From assembly GCA_963281155.1 (NCBI GenBank), contig CAUJLY010000006.1:2728001-2792000 (forward strand): a stretch of DNA of 64,000 nucleotides, given 5' to 3'. A program made the position numbers and the translations under genes. This document shows positions 24,601 to 37,626 of the stretch, in pieces (positions within the stretch are counted from its first letter, which is position 1; each line of letters starts with the position of its first letter). Source of the stretch: Rhabditophanes sp. KR3021. Its lineage: Eukaryota; Nematoda; Chromadorea; Rhabditida; Alloionematidae. The notes beneath the pieces are model-generated. The model was not told the origin of the DNA, did no database searches, and saw nothing but the letters and a program-made list of their open reading frames with translations.

Positions 24601-27600
24601 TTTCTCTTAACAGTTATGCTAATTGTCTCATTTCTATTTTTAGAGACAACCAAATTCTTAATGTCTTTTTTAATTGATACAAATCTTTTGTTGACAATTC
24701 TTAATTTCCTTTATTACTAATGTATTTCCTACTTGTCAAATTTATTTTTAACATGAGAACCTTTACTATCTTCCCATTGGACTTGTGTTGATTTTTAAAA
24801 CAGTTCTTATCTTTTGTTTTTCGATTTTAGTTTTGATTTGTAAAAAGTATTTTTGTCGACGAACGAATGCACTCGTTTGACGTTCTTTAGCTACTATATA
24901 TATTTGCCATTGAATGACTACAATCTACATATGGAACGAATATTCGCCATTTATAGCTCACTCCTAATATCATGAACTCAAACAAAAATTGTCCTCGAAA
25001 GGATGATTCGAAAATCACATGCTGTGGCTTAACTTTTAAACGATCCACTCATTCTCCCTCTAACAGCTATAAGATTAAAGACGAAAGTGGAAACAATTTA
25101 TTGCCTAATAATAAAGATGATAATAGGTATCCATTTCGGAATCCTAATCAATCATACACGTCTTATGATCCCTTTTTTAAAACAAACTACCGAAACTCAC
25201 TTTCAACAGCGCCTAATCAACAGTTATTGTATCATAAAAAAGCATTGAAAGAGTTTCCGAATTTGGATCGGCATCATTTTTCCTACCATCCACAAAAGAC
25301 CAATTCCATGTATACAAGTGTTTATACCAACAACCTTCAAGAATCAAATACAATTGAAACACTTGCTGTTGGTCCGAGTTCGGAAGATTTAGAAACTCCA
25401 TTGGAATCACTGTTAAAACATTACAACAATGGTTAGACATACATTCTATAAAAATGTTTATACTTAAATTTCCATAAAATTACTAAACTTAAAACACCAA
25501 AAATACTAAAAAAGAGGGTTTTGCAAAATAGAGGCCCGTAATTTTATTTTATATTAAAATATGGCAAAAGCAAAATAAGTATGCATTTTTGTCAATTAAA
25601 TAAAACTACTAAATATAAGTATAGCTTAACTCAATCATTGTTTAAGCTATCTCCTTCATTTTCTTTTCCAACTTTTTATATTAACCATCTTTTTTTCTTT
25701 TACAGATGATTTCAACTTACCCCCAAAGACGGGCAACCAAAAGCAATTTTGTTCTTTGTCGAGCTTGGTAGCTTCTCAGAGAAAGAGCAGTGGATTTGAT
25801 AACAATGGTAGATTGAGGAAAGGAGTTGAAATTGACAGAGTGTTTTCTTTGGCTGGAGTTCATATTGCTCGGTTACAACGAACAAGCGATTTACATTTAG
25901 GTATTGGAATTACAGGTATGTGTTATTTTTTATTCAATTGTTCTTTTTATTGCCCCATCAATTTAATATTAGTTCAAATTATGATTTTAACAAAAAACAT
26001 TTTTTAGCAAAAGGATCCATTTAAAGATTTTAAGTCTTAGTGTTTAACTTTAATTATAATATTTTGGTCGTAGACAAATTGTTATTTTTTGGTTGATATA
26101 CATTTAACGCTCTTCTTTTGTTAACTTTGAAGGCAAAGTTATCTTACCATCATTCGGTAGCACCGCTATATTTCATTAAATCAGACACTCTTTGTCTATA
26201 CTAAAATTACGCCAAACTTCAGCCAAGATATATGTTTCCGTAACTCACACAAAACTGAGCTACATATCACTTTCTTTGTTACATACAAATCAACCGGATG
26301 CATTTAATATGAATTGTTTTTGTAAAAGCATACGCAATCACATCTTAAATCAAAGACAGTATTTGTGCTATGTACCGCTAACTGTCATATTTTAATACCT
26401 CGGAACACATCAAATCAAACAAATGAGAGCTACACCTTTGTATAAAATGTATCATTACACTATATAATACCTAGAAACAAATTTACAATTGATTTCGTAC
26501 AAGTAAATATTTAGGTGAGTAATCCTTACTAAAGAAATCAGTTACTTTGTTTTGATAAAAAATTTTACAAAACATAAATATGTGTCTAGTAACAATTCAT
26601 ATCCTCTTTTGTTTTATACTCTATTTAAAAAATATATTTGTTGCATTTATATACATCCCATCACCAACTTAAACATAGATTATAGGAACAACTTGTTGTG
26701 AGAACAATATTTGTGTATTGTTTGAATGTGAGTTTTGACGAGCTTACAGAATATTAGGAAAAACGTTTTTATAATTTGCTGAGATTAAAAGAAAAAAAAT
26801 TGGGTGAATTTCTTATAAAAGTAATGTTATTTGCACATGCACCAAAAGTACAATTGTTTTCATTTACTTTCTTTTTGACAGTAATGGAAAGTCATATCCT
26901 AAGAGTGTCATCTAATTAATCGCCCAAAGTGTCAATGTTTTGTATTTTTATTATATTTTTGTTACTAAACCCATCTACACTTTATCATATTGGTAGTGTG
27001 GGCTCGTAAAAGTTGACTTAAATAACCAATATGTAGTGCCAAAAAGTGAGGTTTGTTATGTTGCAACTATTTGAAGATGAGGCCCAAAAAGATTGACATA
27101 TTTTTGTCATCAGATCTTTTGGTAGTATCTTATATATACATAAATTTGAATGTGCACAAAACAATAAATAACAACATGTTCATCTAGTTAATAGGAGGTT
27201 TGGAGATAGTCTAACTAGGGTACTTTATTTTATTTGTTGATATTTAGGCTTCAACACTCCATTTTCTAAATTTAATTGCAGACCAAAATGAGTTTAGATG
27301 ACTTTTAAGCTATTACCTCTATATTTAGAGTAATTGAAATAGAAACTTGGAGTTAAAGCCATTACATAAACCCTTGACTTCAGATTATATTTTTTGCAAA
27401 TATTAGTTGCTAAGATTTTATTTTTTATTCACTAAGATAGTATTTTTTGTTGATTTATTCCTCATGATATCATCAAAAAATTTATTCTTTACACTGTCGT
27501 AGCATTTAAAAAAGCATTTTTATAAATTTTATTACAAAGTTCTCAAAATAATAGACATTATTGTTATTAAAAACTATCCATCTTACATCAATCAGTGTCT

Positions 27601-30600
27601 TCTAAATGACACCCAGCTTTTTATACTCTTAAACATTATTTTTTGGTACATACAAAAAGCAAACTTTTACATATTCTAATGTTTAATATCAAAAATGTTT
27701 CAATTATAAAATATGATTTTTCTTATATTGATATCTTAGACAAGCCATTTGTATGTTTCTCAAACGTAAATATACTTATCAATCTTATTTCTTTTTTTAT
27801 ATTTTAAATTACTTCTGTTATCAAAAAATTTAAGATCAGAGCTTTACATTTATTTGATTACAAATGCATTTGTCTTTGTAAGAATATAAAAGTAAATATT
27901 ATTATTTATATATGACCACTGTTCCATTTGTCTGATAAATTTATAAAAAATCTTTTAGCTTCTGATTAAAATTAGTGTTGTAATGTATATTACAAAAAAT
28001 ATATACTCTTACGTTTGCTTGCTCAATGGATATTCATACTTTTTTGTTCCTACTTACTCTATGATACATCGTGTTATTTTTAGCGTTTGTTAATCACAAA
28101 TATAAGAATTTTGTATAGAGTCAATAGGAACACATTTATACTATTTCATATATTTGTAGATACTAATGTGCATCAAACTGTTTAATTAAAATTGTTCCTC
28201 ATACATTAGTGAATGCTCCTATCTGGCCACCAAAATCATACTTGCAACTTGGATTATCTCAAATTCATTCCCCTTTCCTTTTTTGTCCATTTCTCACTTT
28301 GTAGATTCATTATTGCGCTTTATCACTTATGAAAAGGTGTTTATAAATGTTAAACGATTCTACATCGAATCTACTTCATTTGGACATCATTTCCCTGCAT
28401 TGATATATTTATTACTGCTATGATATGTATAAACATGTTAATGTGCTTACTCCTGTACACAAAACAATAAAAGTAACCTTACTACACTTTTACAATTTGT
28501 GTCATTTGAATAAAGTTATTAACATTAATAAGAATATGATAGTATAAAAGTAGTAATTATATTTTGATATCAAAACAAATATCTTTGTTTGATTAATCAT
28601 ATGAATATAGCTTTATGATATATGCTAGCTTTTAAGATTCCCCTTTTTTAATCAATTTCGTTGATGCATCATGGCAGTACTAAATATTTGTTTGTATTTA
28701 CATCCCTCCATTTTTACTTTCTTTTATTGACAAATGTGTTATATTTTAGGAGGAACAGATCGTGCTTTACCGCCAACAATTAGTTACCTGCGACCAGGAT
28801 TTGTAGCATTCAGATCGGATCAAATCAGAGTGGGGGAAAGACTAACATCGGTTAATGGAAGAGAAGTTTCAAATCTCACGCATTCAGAAATATTAACTTT
28901 GCTGAGGACGTGTGGAGATACGGTTAACTTAGAACTCGAATACGACTTAAACGACAAATGCTTTGATAGAAATTTGCAGAACATGAACAAGTGTACTGAC
29001 ATCGTCCTTGACAAAGAAAGTGGCAGTTTCGGGCTTACCTTACGTGGTGGCGCGTATGGACCCGATGAATCCAAAAATAGACCCATTACTGTTACCAACA
29101 TCCGACCAGGATCACCAGCTCATAGAACTGGCAGATTACGAATCGGAGACAGAATCATTTCAGTAAATGGAATAGACATTTTTTCTTGTACGTTGGCTGT
29201 AGCTACTAAAATTTTATCAGACATAATTGATAAAGTTGCCTTGACTATTGAGTATGATGTTTGTACGGTCGGTAAGTAATTGGCGTCCTTAATCATATTC
29301 ATTTCTAATTACTTCCTAGATTCGGTTCGAAATGCAAAGGGAGCTCTTATGCTCGAACTTGACAAACCGTCTGGTGCAGATTTGGGTGTGAATTTAAGCA
29401 TCTGCAATGAAGAGGATTATGCATCAAGACTTATGTTATCTCCCGGCTCTCAAGACCCTATCTATTCACCCTTACAAAAACTTAAGAAAAAAAATTCTAT
29501 TTCAAGTAAAACTAAAAATTCGGCTACTCCTTACGATAGTAAAAGAAAGTTGATTTTTGTTAAAGACTTGGTTCCGGCTTCAATTGCTGATAGGTATGTT
29601 TTTTATATTATTTCCTAAACCAATCAATTTCTACCCAATTTTGTCATTACTTTTGCCAAAATATTCCTAGTGCCCCTCTTCAAAGTTTAATCTTTGTGTG
29701 TGGCAGTTAAATTTTTTAAATTTGTTCCCTTTTATCAACTATAAAGATAAACATTTTTAATTTGGCGTCTAACAAAAGGCTAGTAGGAAAGAACACTCTT
29801 GAAACATCCATTTTTACCGTTTGATTACACTACATTTGCGGCATTACAATACCACTTTAAGAGTACATTCAAACTGTCTTTGTAGAAGTAGTGGATGTAT
29901 ATTTAAAATATAGTTGCCAGTACACACCTCTCTAGCCAACTTTATTTAGTATACTCTGAGCATTGCTAAATTGTTTGTATTGTAATAAGCAAAATCTTAA
30001 ATTTATTCTATTTGTTATTAGTAGACATATCACACATTGTTAGGCCTTTTCTACCATAAAAGAAATATTTCTTTTCCATAATTGTACCTTAACTACAAAC
30101 ACCGACTTTAACCACCTCATTTCTTTAGATGTGGAGCTTTAGCAGCTGGAGATCTAATATTTTCAATTGATGGTATAGAACTAGAACATACTACTTTAGC
30201 TGAAGCTGAGCAATTATTAAGGGGTCAAACTACTACTGTTACTATTGGACTTGTACCAAGACATTTGTTGGCAGGTGAATCTGGTGCGAAATTTTCGAAA
30301 AGGTATGTTTTCTGAATGTCACAAATATTGACATGATTCTGCTTTGTGCACTTACTTTATTTTGTCAAACCGTAATTTTAGGATGTTTGCAAAAAAGAAA
30401 GACAGCGAGTATACGGAAAGTAATTTCTTCCTGCGTGGACGGCAATCTTTTTACCAAAGGTCGGCAATGTCTAAGAAGAAAGGATCGCCTTCAAATAACA
30501 ACGTTATAGACAATGCAAACAATGACATTAAGAACGATGTGAAAATGACTTACCCTAACCAACAAAAAAATGGTACTGTGAGGATGTCAATGGATTCTTT

Positions 30601-33600
30601 ATTATACCCCAAGACTAACGAAAACAACGCCATGTCTTATAATGTGTTTGATGGCACACCTCAATACTCCACAAATGTAATGTTTCCTCACCAATTTACT
30701 TCCCCCCTAAATTCAAGGCAATCAACAAGAGAAACTGCCAACGGAGGAAGTCAAATAAGGGCCAAGTCTTATGATCGTTCCCATCTTACGTCACTAGCAG
30801 GTATTTGTGAAACAAATAAATTATCCCTGCAAAATAATTATCTTACCAGTAAGTTTAACCAAATTAATTAAAATATTATTTAAATAACGTCAACTTTTTG
30901 ATGGATGATGGTTGGGCCATCGTCGATTATAAGATGAGGATGTAATAAATTATTGAGGTTGATTTAATTTTTAACACTCATTCATTACGGCAACTGTTAT
31001 ATAAATATTACCATTCTGGCTACTGTCTTCCTTGATACAGATAAACATCTAGATCAGCTATAAATATAATTATTTTTGAGTTGCCTTATAATTACAAAAA
31101 GGATTAAAATTAGTGATTTGTTATTATATTTGAAATTAAAAATTTAGCAAAAATATCTAGGCACTTTAAATTTGTGTTTACTCATATTATTGTGAATTTT
31201 GCTTTTTGTATATTATTTTTTTACCCCCAACAATTTTATCACTACAAATTAGTTAAAGACAATCTTTTAAAATATATCTGTAGCGATAATTTAAAATTGA
31301 TATGCCTCTACATTTTTGTGGACAAAGGCTAACACAAAGGAACATTACATTCGTTCAATTATTATAAATGACAAAAAGAAATAATAGCGTTTTATAAAGC
31401 TGAATGTTAAAGATGTATAAATTTAAAGTTATTAAGATTTGATTTTCTTTGACGGCACACCCAAAAGACAATAACTCCCATTTTAATGAAGACAATAGGA
31501 GTTGCCTAGTTTGATTGTTTCGCATTTATTTGTTATTAAGGCCATAGAAATGCAATTTATATTGCAAAAATAAATGTAATTTTTTAGCTATTTTTAATCG
31601 CATCAGTTTTATTGCCTATTGTTGCTATTATTCTTAACTTTATCTTTTTGATACCTTTCTCCTAATACTTACGTATCAATTTTTTTCAAAAAACAATAGT
31701 AAGCTAGATACATAATAGAATAAGAATTTATAGAATGTAATTTATTATAGATATTTCTTATTTAGTTTAAAAAATGTTTATAATTTGCTATATCTCAACT
31801 TTTGTCATCATTACATTTTTTTAAATCAACATAGTGAAATATTAGAAGACAAGCATTTAATTTGTTCAACAGCGAATAAAATAATAGTCTTCAATTTCAG
31901 TGATTTTTGTTGTATCCATTAGCAAAAACATAAGTATTACCCTCATGATAAGTAAATATGTATATGATTGCTTTTGATATTTGTACTTTTATTGTTTTTT
32001 ATTAGAAAAGACAATTTATTCAGCTCATCATTTAGTCTACTTATATAAATTAAAATTTTGGCTAAAAGCTTTCAACAGTCTCATTAGCAAAAAAAACAAA
32101 TAATTACTATTTGCTTCGTGTTTTTAATGTATAATTTTACCAGCCACTTCTTATAAACGCTTTTTAGTTATATTTTTATTGGACAAAAAATCTTTTGTCA
32201 AGATACTTATAACATATGAATCTTCAGTTTTTGGTTTATCTTTAAATTGATCTTGATTTTATGTAAAAACTTATTTGATACCAGTCTGAGATTACTAAAA
32301 CGTCATGTTTAATATTTGCTTTCATTATTCTGGAATTGCTGGCATTGCCACAGTTAGTAAGTTAGATCAATTAGTAGACAAAAATAAATAAAAAATTCAA
32401 GACATCATTTTTGATTATATTAATTTGATTATTATAGGTTCCATCAACGGTTGTTTCTCAGGAATTCCAAACTCCCAGGTATGTCATACCGAGTCTCAAG
32501 ATGTAACACTACATGCACCACCCGCATCTTCTGCCTTATACAAAGGTTATGGAATATCTCTGCACAGATATGACATGGAAACTTCTTTCCTTGATGACGA
32601 AGCCGGAATTTGCAACAAAAGCGGAGCATTTTACATTGCCCATATTGAAAAGAATTCTCCAGCCGATAAATGTGGGAGATTGCAAGTAGGAGACAGAGTC
32701 ATTGCAATTAATGATTGGCTGACAATGAATGGGTCTATTGATGAAGCTACACATATTTTAAGAAATTCACCAACTCCAGTTAATATTTCAGTTGAATTCG
32801 ACATTATTGAAACGGCAATTCCCCCATCCGGAATATTTTCAGTTAAACTAATGAAGAGAGGGAATAATATTGGCATTATTGCAAGAGCCGACCACGATTT
32901 TGAGGGTAAGAAAGGTGAACCTGTTATTATTTCTGAAATAAAGCAAGGATCTGCTGCTCATCGTTGTGGATCAATTCAAGCTGGCGACAAAATCATTTCG
33001 ATTGATAATATTCCTTTAGCCACTTGCACGATTGAAGAAAGTATGCGATTACTACAAAGAAGCGGTGAAATTGTCAAACTATGTGTCCAGAAGAATGCTA
33101 AAGCTAGACAAGCCCAAACTCAACCGGTCCCATCTGTTATCTATTCGATTGAACTAAATAGAAAAGGTCAGCCACTTGGAATAACTATTGCTAGCAGCGG
33201 GGAAGCGGGCGATCCGATTGTCATCTCTCAATTAGCTGCTGGTGGGTTAGCTGAAAAGACGGGAGCTTTGCATGTTGGCGACATCATTCTTGCCATCAAT
33301 GGAGAATCTATCGAAGGCAGAAAAGTAATTGACGCGATGCGAATTTTACAAAAATCTGTTGAAAGCGTCAATCTTAAGATGGCTCGTTGTTTACCCAACT
33401 CACATCAAAATGTTTATAACAATCCAAAGCAACACCAAACTTATCAAATGGAACAACCCTCATCTCCAGTGAATCATTCAAATATATCATCTTCCTTGAT
33501 GTTTTCCTCAATGCCACCAACTTCATTCACAAATTACACAAATTGCGTTACATCGAACACCGCAATTACAAACTCTGATTCGGTAAGTGAAAGAAGTGAT

Positions 33601-34734
33601 AAGGTTGGAACGCCAATTCAAAGCATTGACTCAGCCGTTGAAAGTCTAGATGATTCACCAGATGGAGCAGTTTTGCATGGCAAAAGAATGAATCAACAAG
33701 CATCAAAGCAACTGAATGATTTTTACAATTTAAGTTGCGATGAACCACACAATCCCAGTTCAAATACCGAATATGAAGACTCTAAGTTGCCTCCAATGAT
33801 GCAGTTGGATTTCCAAAGACAGTCCTCCTACATGAGGAGACTTGGATTTGGGAAAGAGGAAACCCAGGGAACAACTGGTATTCTTAAAAAGACTTTACCC
33901 AAAGATTGCTGCTCATGCTACAATAATAATGAAGACTTGGTTTGCGATAAAAATAAAGGCAAGAGTGAATGCAGTTCAAAGACTGATGCCAATCATTGGA
34001 TGAATATTTTGGAAGCCTTAGAAACAGTAGGCGAAGACGAAATGCTCAAGAAACTTGAAGAGACAATTCTCAGTGGAAATATCAACAAACCAGACAAATC
34101 CTTCCAGCATAATATTTACATCGCCAAATCTGCACCCCAAAAGACAAATCTCAATTCAATTACAGCTTTCAACCAAAATTCGAATATCCTAAGGAACCCA
34201 TCTATTCAGACTGACTGTCACAGTCAAAGAACTTCCGAACAAACAGACTCCATTAGTACTAGTTCCTCAGGACTAGATTGCATGCCTAAAGATCGTCTCA
34301 ATCTCAAAACACTCTCCAACCCTTACTTTACATCAGAACTATCTCATCCTTCTGAAATGAAGTCCTACTCAAAGATGTCTTCTATTTTTAAATCGTCAGA
34401 CATGGTCGCAACAAACTTGCATAAAGTATCATTGGTCAGAGATCCAGTTACCAATAGCTTCGGTTTTTCAGTTTCAGACGGTGATTGTGGAATTTACATC
34501 AACACTGTCTCTCCCAACGGACCAGCCGACAAGTCAGGCTTAGTCAAACCACTAGACAAATTAATTGAAATCAACGATCAAAATGTAACGTACCTTGATT
34601 GTGATTTGGCCTTACCACTCCTATTAAAAGGAAAAGTGGAACTTGTGTTGCAAAGAGACATCCCCCTGCAAATGATTGATTACAATGGTGAATGTAAATC
34701 TCCAATCAGTTGTGTCAAAGATTCAGCTGTTTAA
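18368..34734 (+). CDS. GRIP-family scaffold with seven PDZ domains, three alternative first exons
   Basis: Common exons: 25706-25915, 28750-29271, 29320-29593, 30129-30302, 30382-30848, 32438-34734. One of three first exons (18368-18608, 20388-21225, 24972-25431) is added, giving about 1394, 1593 or 1467 residues. In the longest form the carboxylate-binding loops are: PDZ1 LGIGITGG (about 330-410), PDZ2 FGLTLRGG (434-515), PDZ3 LGVNLS (530-670, split by a Lys/Ser-rich insertion), PDZ4 YGISL (863-950), PDZ5 IGIIA (961-1045), PDZ6 LGITI (1062-1143) and PDZ7 FGFSV (1489-1567). The 7-PDZ order, the long linker before PDZ7 and matches such as ASIADRCGAL and SPADKCGRLQVGDRVIAIN identify GRIP1/2 (Drosophila Grip). 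These scaffolds bind AMPA-type receptors, ephrins and liprin-alpha and guide muscle and neurite targeting. The last residues, DSAV, fit a class I PDZ ligand. PDZ4-7 share one 2.3-kb exon. Confidence 0.9.
18609..20387. other. Sequence between GRIP first exons 1a and 1b
   Basis: Intron of the 1a form and probable promoter region of the 1b form. AT-rich; the small open frames at 18950-19132 and 19806-20009 have no support as exons. Confidence 0.45.
20388..21225 (+). CDS. GRIP alternative first exon 1b (long Ser/Thr-rich N-terminus)
   Basis: A single open exon of 279 codons plus one base, ending in phase 1 at a GTATGT donor. It begins MSSTTTSSTSTSTVFDFE and stays rich in Ser, Thr and Asn, with no recognised domain. 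ATG follows an AT-rich leader rather than an acceptor, so it is read as a separate start. It joins the common exon at 25706 in frame. Confidence 0.65.
21226..24971. other. Sequence between GRIP first exons 1b and 1c
   Basis: 3.7 kb of AT-rich intron and probable promoter for exon 1c. No coding, RNA or repeat feature could be supported; the short frame at 23517-23705 is AT-driven. Confidence 0.45.
24972..25431 (+). CDS. GRIP alternative first exon 1c (Cys-containing N-terminus)
   Basis: 153 codons plus one base, ending in phase 1 before GTTAGA, only 274 bases from the common exon. The start, MNSNKNCPRKDD then ITCCGLTF, places three Cys in the first 20 residues. Vertebrate GRIP isoforms are known to differ in an N-terminal Cys that is palmitoylated, so this isoform could be the membrane-anchored one (inference). 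The remainder is Ser/Asn/Tyr-rich and unstructured. Confidence 0.6.
25916..28749 (+). other. Long GRIP intron inside PDZ1
   Basis: 2.8-kb intron between GTATGT and ATTTTAG, phase 1. It splits PDZ1 right after the first Gly of the GG in its ligand loop. AT-rich, nothing else supported. Confidence 0.6.
29594..30128 (+). other. GRIP intron within PDZ3
   Basis: 535-base intron in phase 2 between ASIADR and CGALAAGDL of PDZ3. AT-rich, with no other feature. Confidence 0.6.
30849..32437 (+). other. GRIP intron before the PDZ4-7 exon
   Basis: 1.6-kb intron, donor GTAAGT and acceptor TTATAG, phase 1. AT-rich, nothing else supported. Confidence 0.6.
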
Positions 34735-36142
34735 AGAAGTGCAAACAAATTTTTTAGAAAACAAGCATAATATATACGCATTTAATATGACAAATCAAAG
34801 TGCCATTTAACCGCAACCTTCACTTATTGGATGAAATATAATACTCAACGGCAAATAGCAAAAGAAATCGTGGATTCATAAGAAAAGGATATAGTATATC
34901 AATTAATATGTAGAATTGTCATTATTGGCAAGCAATCCAATTGATTAACTCGTAATAAGTATATTAGTATTTTCTTGATTTTCAAGAAACCTAATTATAC
35001 ATCCTTTGTGGATTTTTTATATTCTTCGTTACATGTCTATTGATATCCAAGCATTTTTATATGTACTTATTTATCCATAATGCTTAACGATAATTATTTA
35101 CTGTCAATTTGGCTTGATTACGAGTACGCTTATTTTTTGTCTTTATTATAATTATATCTTTTTGAATAAAATAGTTTATTAACTCTAACTTTTAAATACT
35201 TTTTTTGTTTTTTAATTATAGATGCTTGTGCTATGATCTACAAATAACTACTTAGGTCAACTTAACCAAGTAAATATAACGAGATTCATTAAATTTATTA
35301 TTTTACACAATCAAAAGAACACATCATTTTTATAACATTTTATTTGAACCACATATCAAAAAGCCAAAAAATCAAAATTAGGTCCCAAAAGCCTTCAGCT
35401 CCATAAAATAATTTATCTTTTTTTGTTCAGCCCTTTTCTCAATAATGTATGGTAGCAAATATAAATACTATATAAAGTGTAGTAAGAATCAAACAATTTA
35501 CAGTTTTTCTAGAAGATTTGCGCATATTCTTAAATCACCACTATGAATTGACTTGTTCAAACCACAAATTAATTACAAGTAAGTTTGTGCTCCGTTATTT
35601 AAATTACCTCAAATAACTGTAGTTGGAACACAGTAATGACATAATAATAAAATGCCACATAATATAAATACAATAATTCAAGCAAAGTATACATAAATAA
35701 TATTCAAACTCTAGATATACAATATACAACTTTCGTATATTCACTCTGCTGAAACTTCGCAAAATAAGAAATTGCTTTGGATAAAGCTTTGGGTGTTGTA
35801 ACCAAATGCGACTTAACTAATTTACGTGACAGTGATTCTGAATGTGAGATCACTTAAATACTGGTATTTATCAAATTAGATATTATAAATATACTACCTC
35901 ATTGTAAAAATTATAAACATCCTTATATATAGTGTTGAGATTTAAATGTATACAACAGAGTAAAAAAGCTGTGTGGACTAAAATTTCTCTTGTTTACAGT
36001 GATGTTTAATAAAAACACGTATTTGTAGTTATTCCAAATACTCATTAACAATTAATAGTATGTATGCACATCACTAAATTGTTAATGTATTTAGAAAGTT
36101 TGAATGATAAATAGATTTATTATTATTAAATTAAAATCAGTG
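34735..36142. other. Convergent 3' region between GRIP and the cathepsin gene
   Basis: 1.4 kb between two gene ends. A candidate GRIP AATAAA lies at 35165-35170. A candidate signal for the minus-strand protease (TTTATT on the plus strand) is at 36116-36121. No other feature seen. Confidence 0.45.
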
Positions 36143-37194
36143 TCACATTGGTGCTGTAGGCCAAGAAACAATAGAGGCTTGTCCACATTTATTGCCGTTA
36201 TTTCTTTCCATTTTGAAGTATCCTTGCTCACCCCATCTTGTTCCAAACGAATTCTTGCAAATGTAATAATCTTTCTTTGTCTTTGGGTCGGTTCCATACC
36301 TAAAATAGAATTATATGTCCAACAATTAGTGAATATTTACCCGACAACCAAAACAGCATGATTTAATTTAGTGACGCCACTTTGACATTTTGGATCTGAC
36401 CAAATTCCACTTTTATAACCCATGAACGAGGCATGCTTAGCATCCATTCCAATAGCAATTGGTCCTTGCAAAAAAATGGCAGATTTCAATGCAGCTTCAT
36501 CTCCAAATTTAATTGAATTAAAACCAGATACCTTGCCTGCAATGTCATTTTTATCAAATCGGCACTTTGATTTAACTCCACTATAAGGATATTTTTTATC
36601 TGAATTAATTCCTTTCTTAGCTAATTCATAAACCATCATTGGGTTTCCACCTGAACATGTAAATGCAGGACCGCAATCCAACATATTTTGTTCAGACAAA
36701 GAAACTAATCTTTCTGTCTTTTTTCTGTTTGAACCTTCAATAGCTCCAATCACACTAAATATATAGCATGATCCGCATCTCCCTTGATTTTTGACAGGGG
36801 TTACGTATCCCTTAGATCTCCAATCATGATGAGGGGGGTAATTATCTTTAACAGGAGCTTTCCAGATGGTATTATTAGTAGCACTTAATAAAACATCAGC
36901 TTTAAATCCAAGTAAATTGTCAATTTCTTGTGGTGTCCAGTCAGAAAATTCATTTATTTCTTGATTGAAAGAAACAAGGCCACTTTTGTACAATTCATTA
37001 TTCAGTTTCATTTCATTCAAATTCTTGCTGAATTGCAATTGGCGGCTTTCATCAGAAACAGGAGTAGAGTAATCTTTTTGGAAATCAGTTTTATATCGTT
37101 GCCAATCGTTATCCGTAGCATTAGTTGCAGCCAAATCTCCACTAATAGCTGTAGCCATAAATGCAACAAGAACAATTTTTGAAATGAAAGCCAT
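36143..37194 (-). CDS. Cathepsin L-like papain-family cysteine protease (C1A) with I29 propeptide
   Basis: Two exons, complement of 36341-37194 and 36143-36299, join in phase 2 to 336 residues, the usual length for a cathepsin L proenzyme. The N-terminus is a signal peptide (MAFISKIVLVAFMATAIS). An inhibitor I29 propeptide with NQEINEFSDWT follows at about 30-90. The mature part keeps the catalytic triad: Cys143 in QGRCGSCYIFS, His279 in LNHAVLVVGYG and Asn301 in KNSFGTRWGEQGYF. The oxyanion Gln (NQG) is also present. Two near-invariant aromatic residues differ: Trp after the catalytic Cys is Tyr144, and Trp after the catalytic Asn is Phe303. It should be a secreted or lysosomal protease; in nematodes such enzymes digest food or act in development and host contact. 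Confidence 0.9.
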
Positions 37195-37626
37195 ATCGAA
37201 AGTATGATGAAAATCTTTACTTTTTTTCTTTTTTTATACCACGAATATTTATTTGTACAAAGAATGCTGTGCCAAGTACGAGAACATAACTAACTTTTTT
37301 TTGTTTGAACGCAATCTGATTACATAATCAAGGTGGCGTTATTATTGTTATTTTAATTTCCGTCATACAAATGTCAAAGGTTCTTTATTTACCAGTTTAT
37401 TGTTTGTTTTAGGACTTAATTTATAATAATAATCCGAATATGAAAAAATTAATATTTTTGAAAATTATTCATTTGATAAAGCTGATAACAGTGTGATTGG
37501 TTGGTGAAAGATTAATTTATGTATAGTGAAGATAATTTTTAAATATTTATTTTCTGTTATAAATTAAAAATATGCGAATTGTAAATATACACTTGTTCTA
37601 TAGTTTTATTCTTATTAATTAAAGAT
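37195..37626. other. Short intergenic spacer
   Basis: AT-rich spacer upstream of the minus-strand protease and downstream of the minus-strand four-pass protein. It would hold the protease promoter. No motif assigned. Confidence 0.4.

Noticed and set aside
33193..33198. Idea that every GGG codon triggers a +1 shift
   Set aside because: GGG-GAA in GRIP PDZ6 and in the RASD-like gene, GGG-AAA in the DEG/ENaC gene, and GGG-AAG in RALGAPB are all read without a shift.
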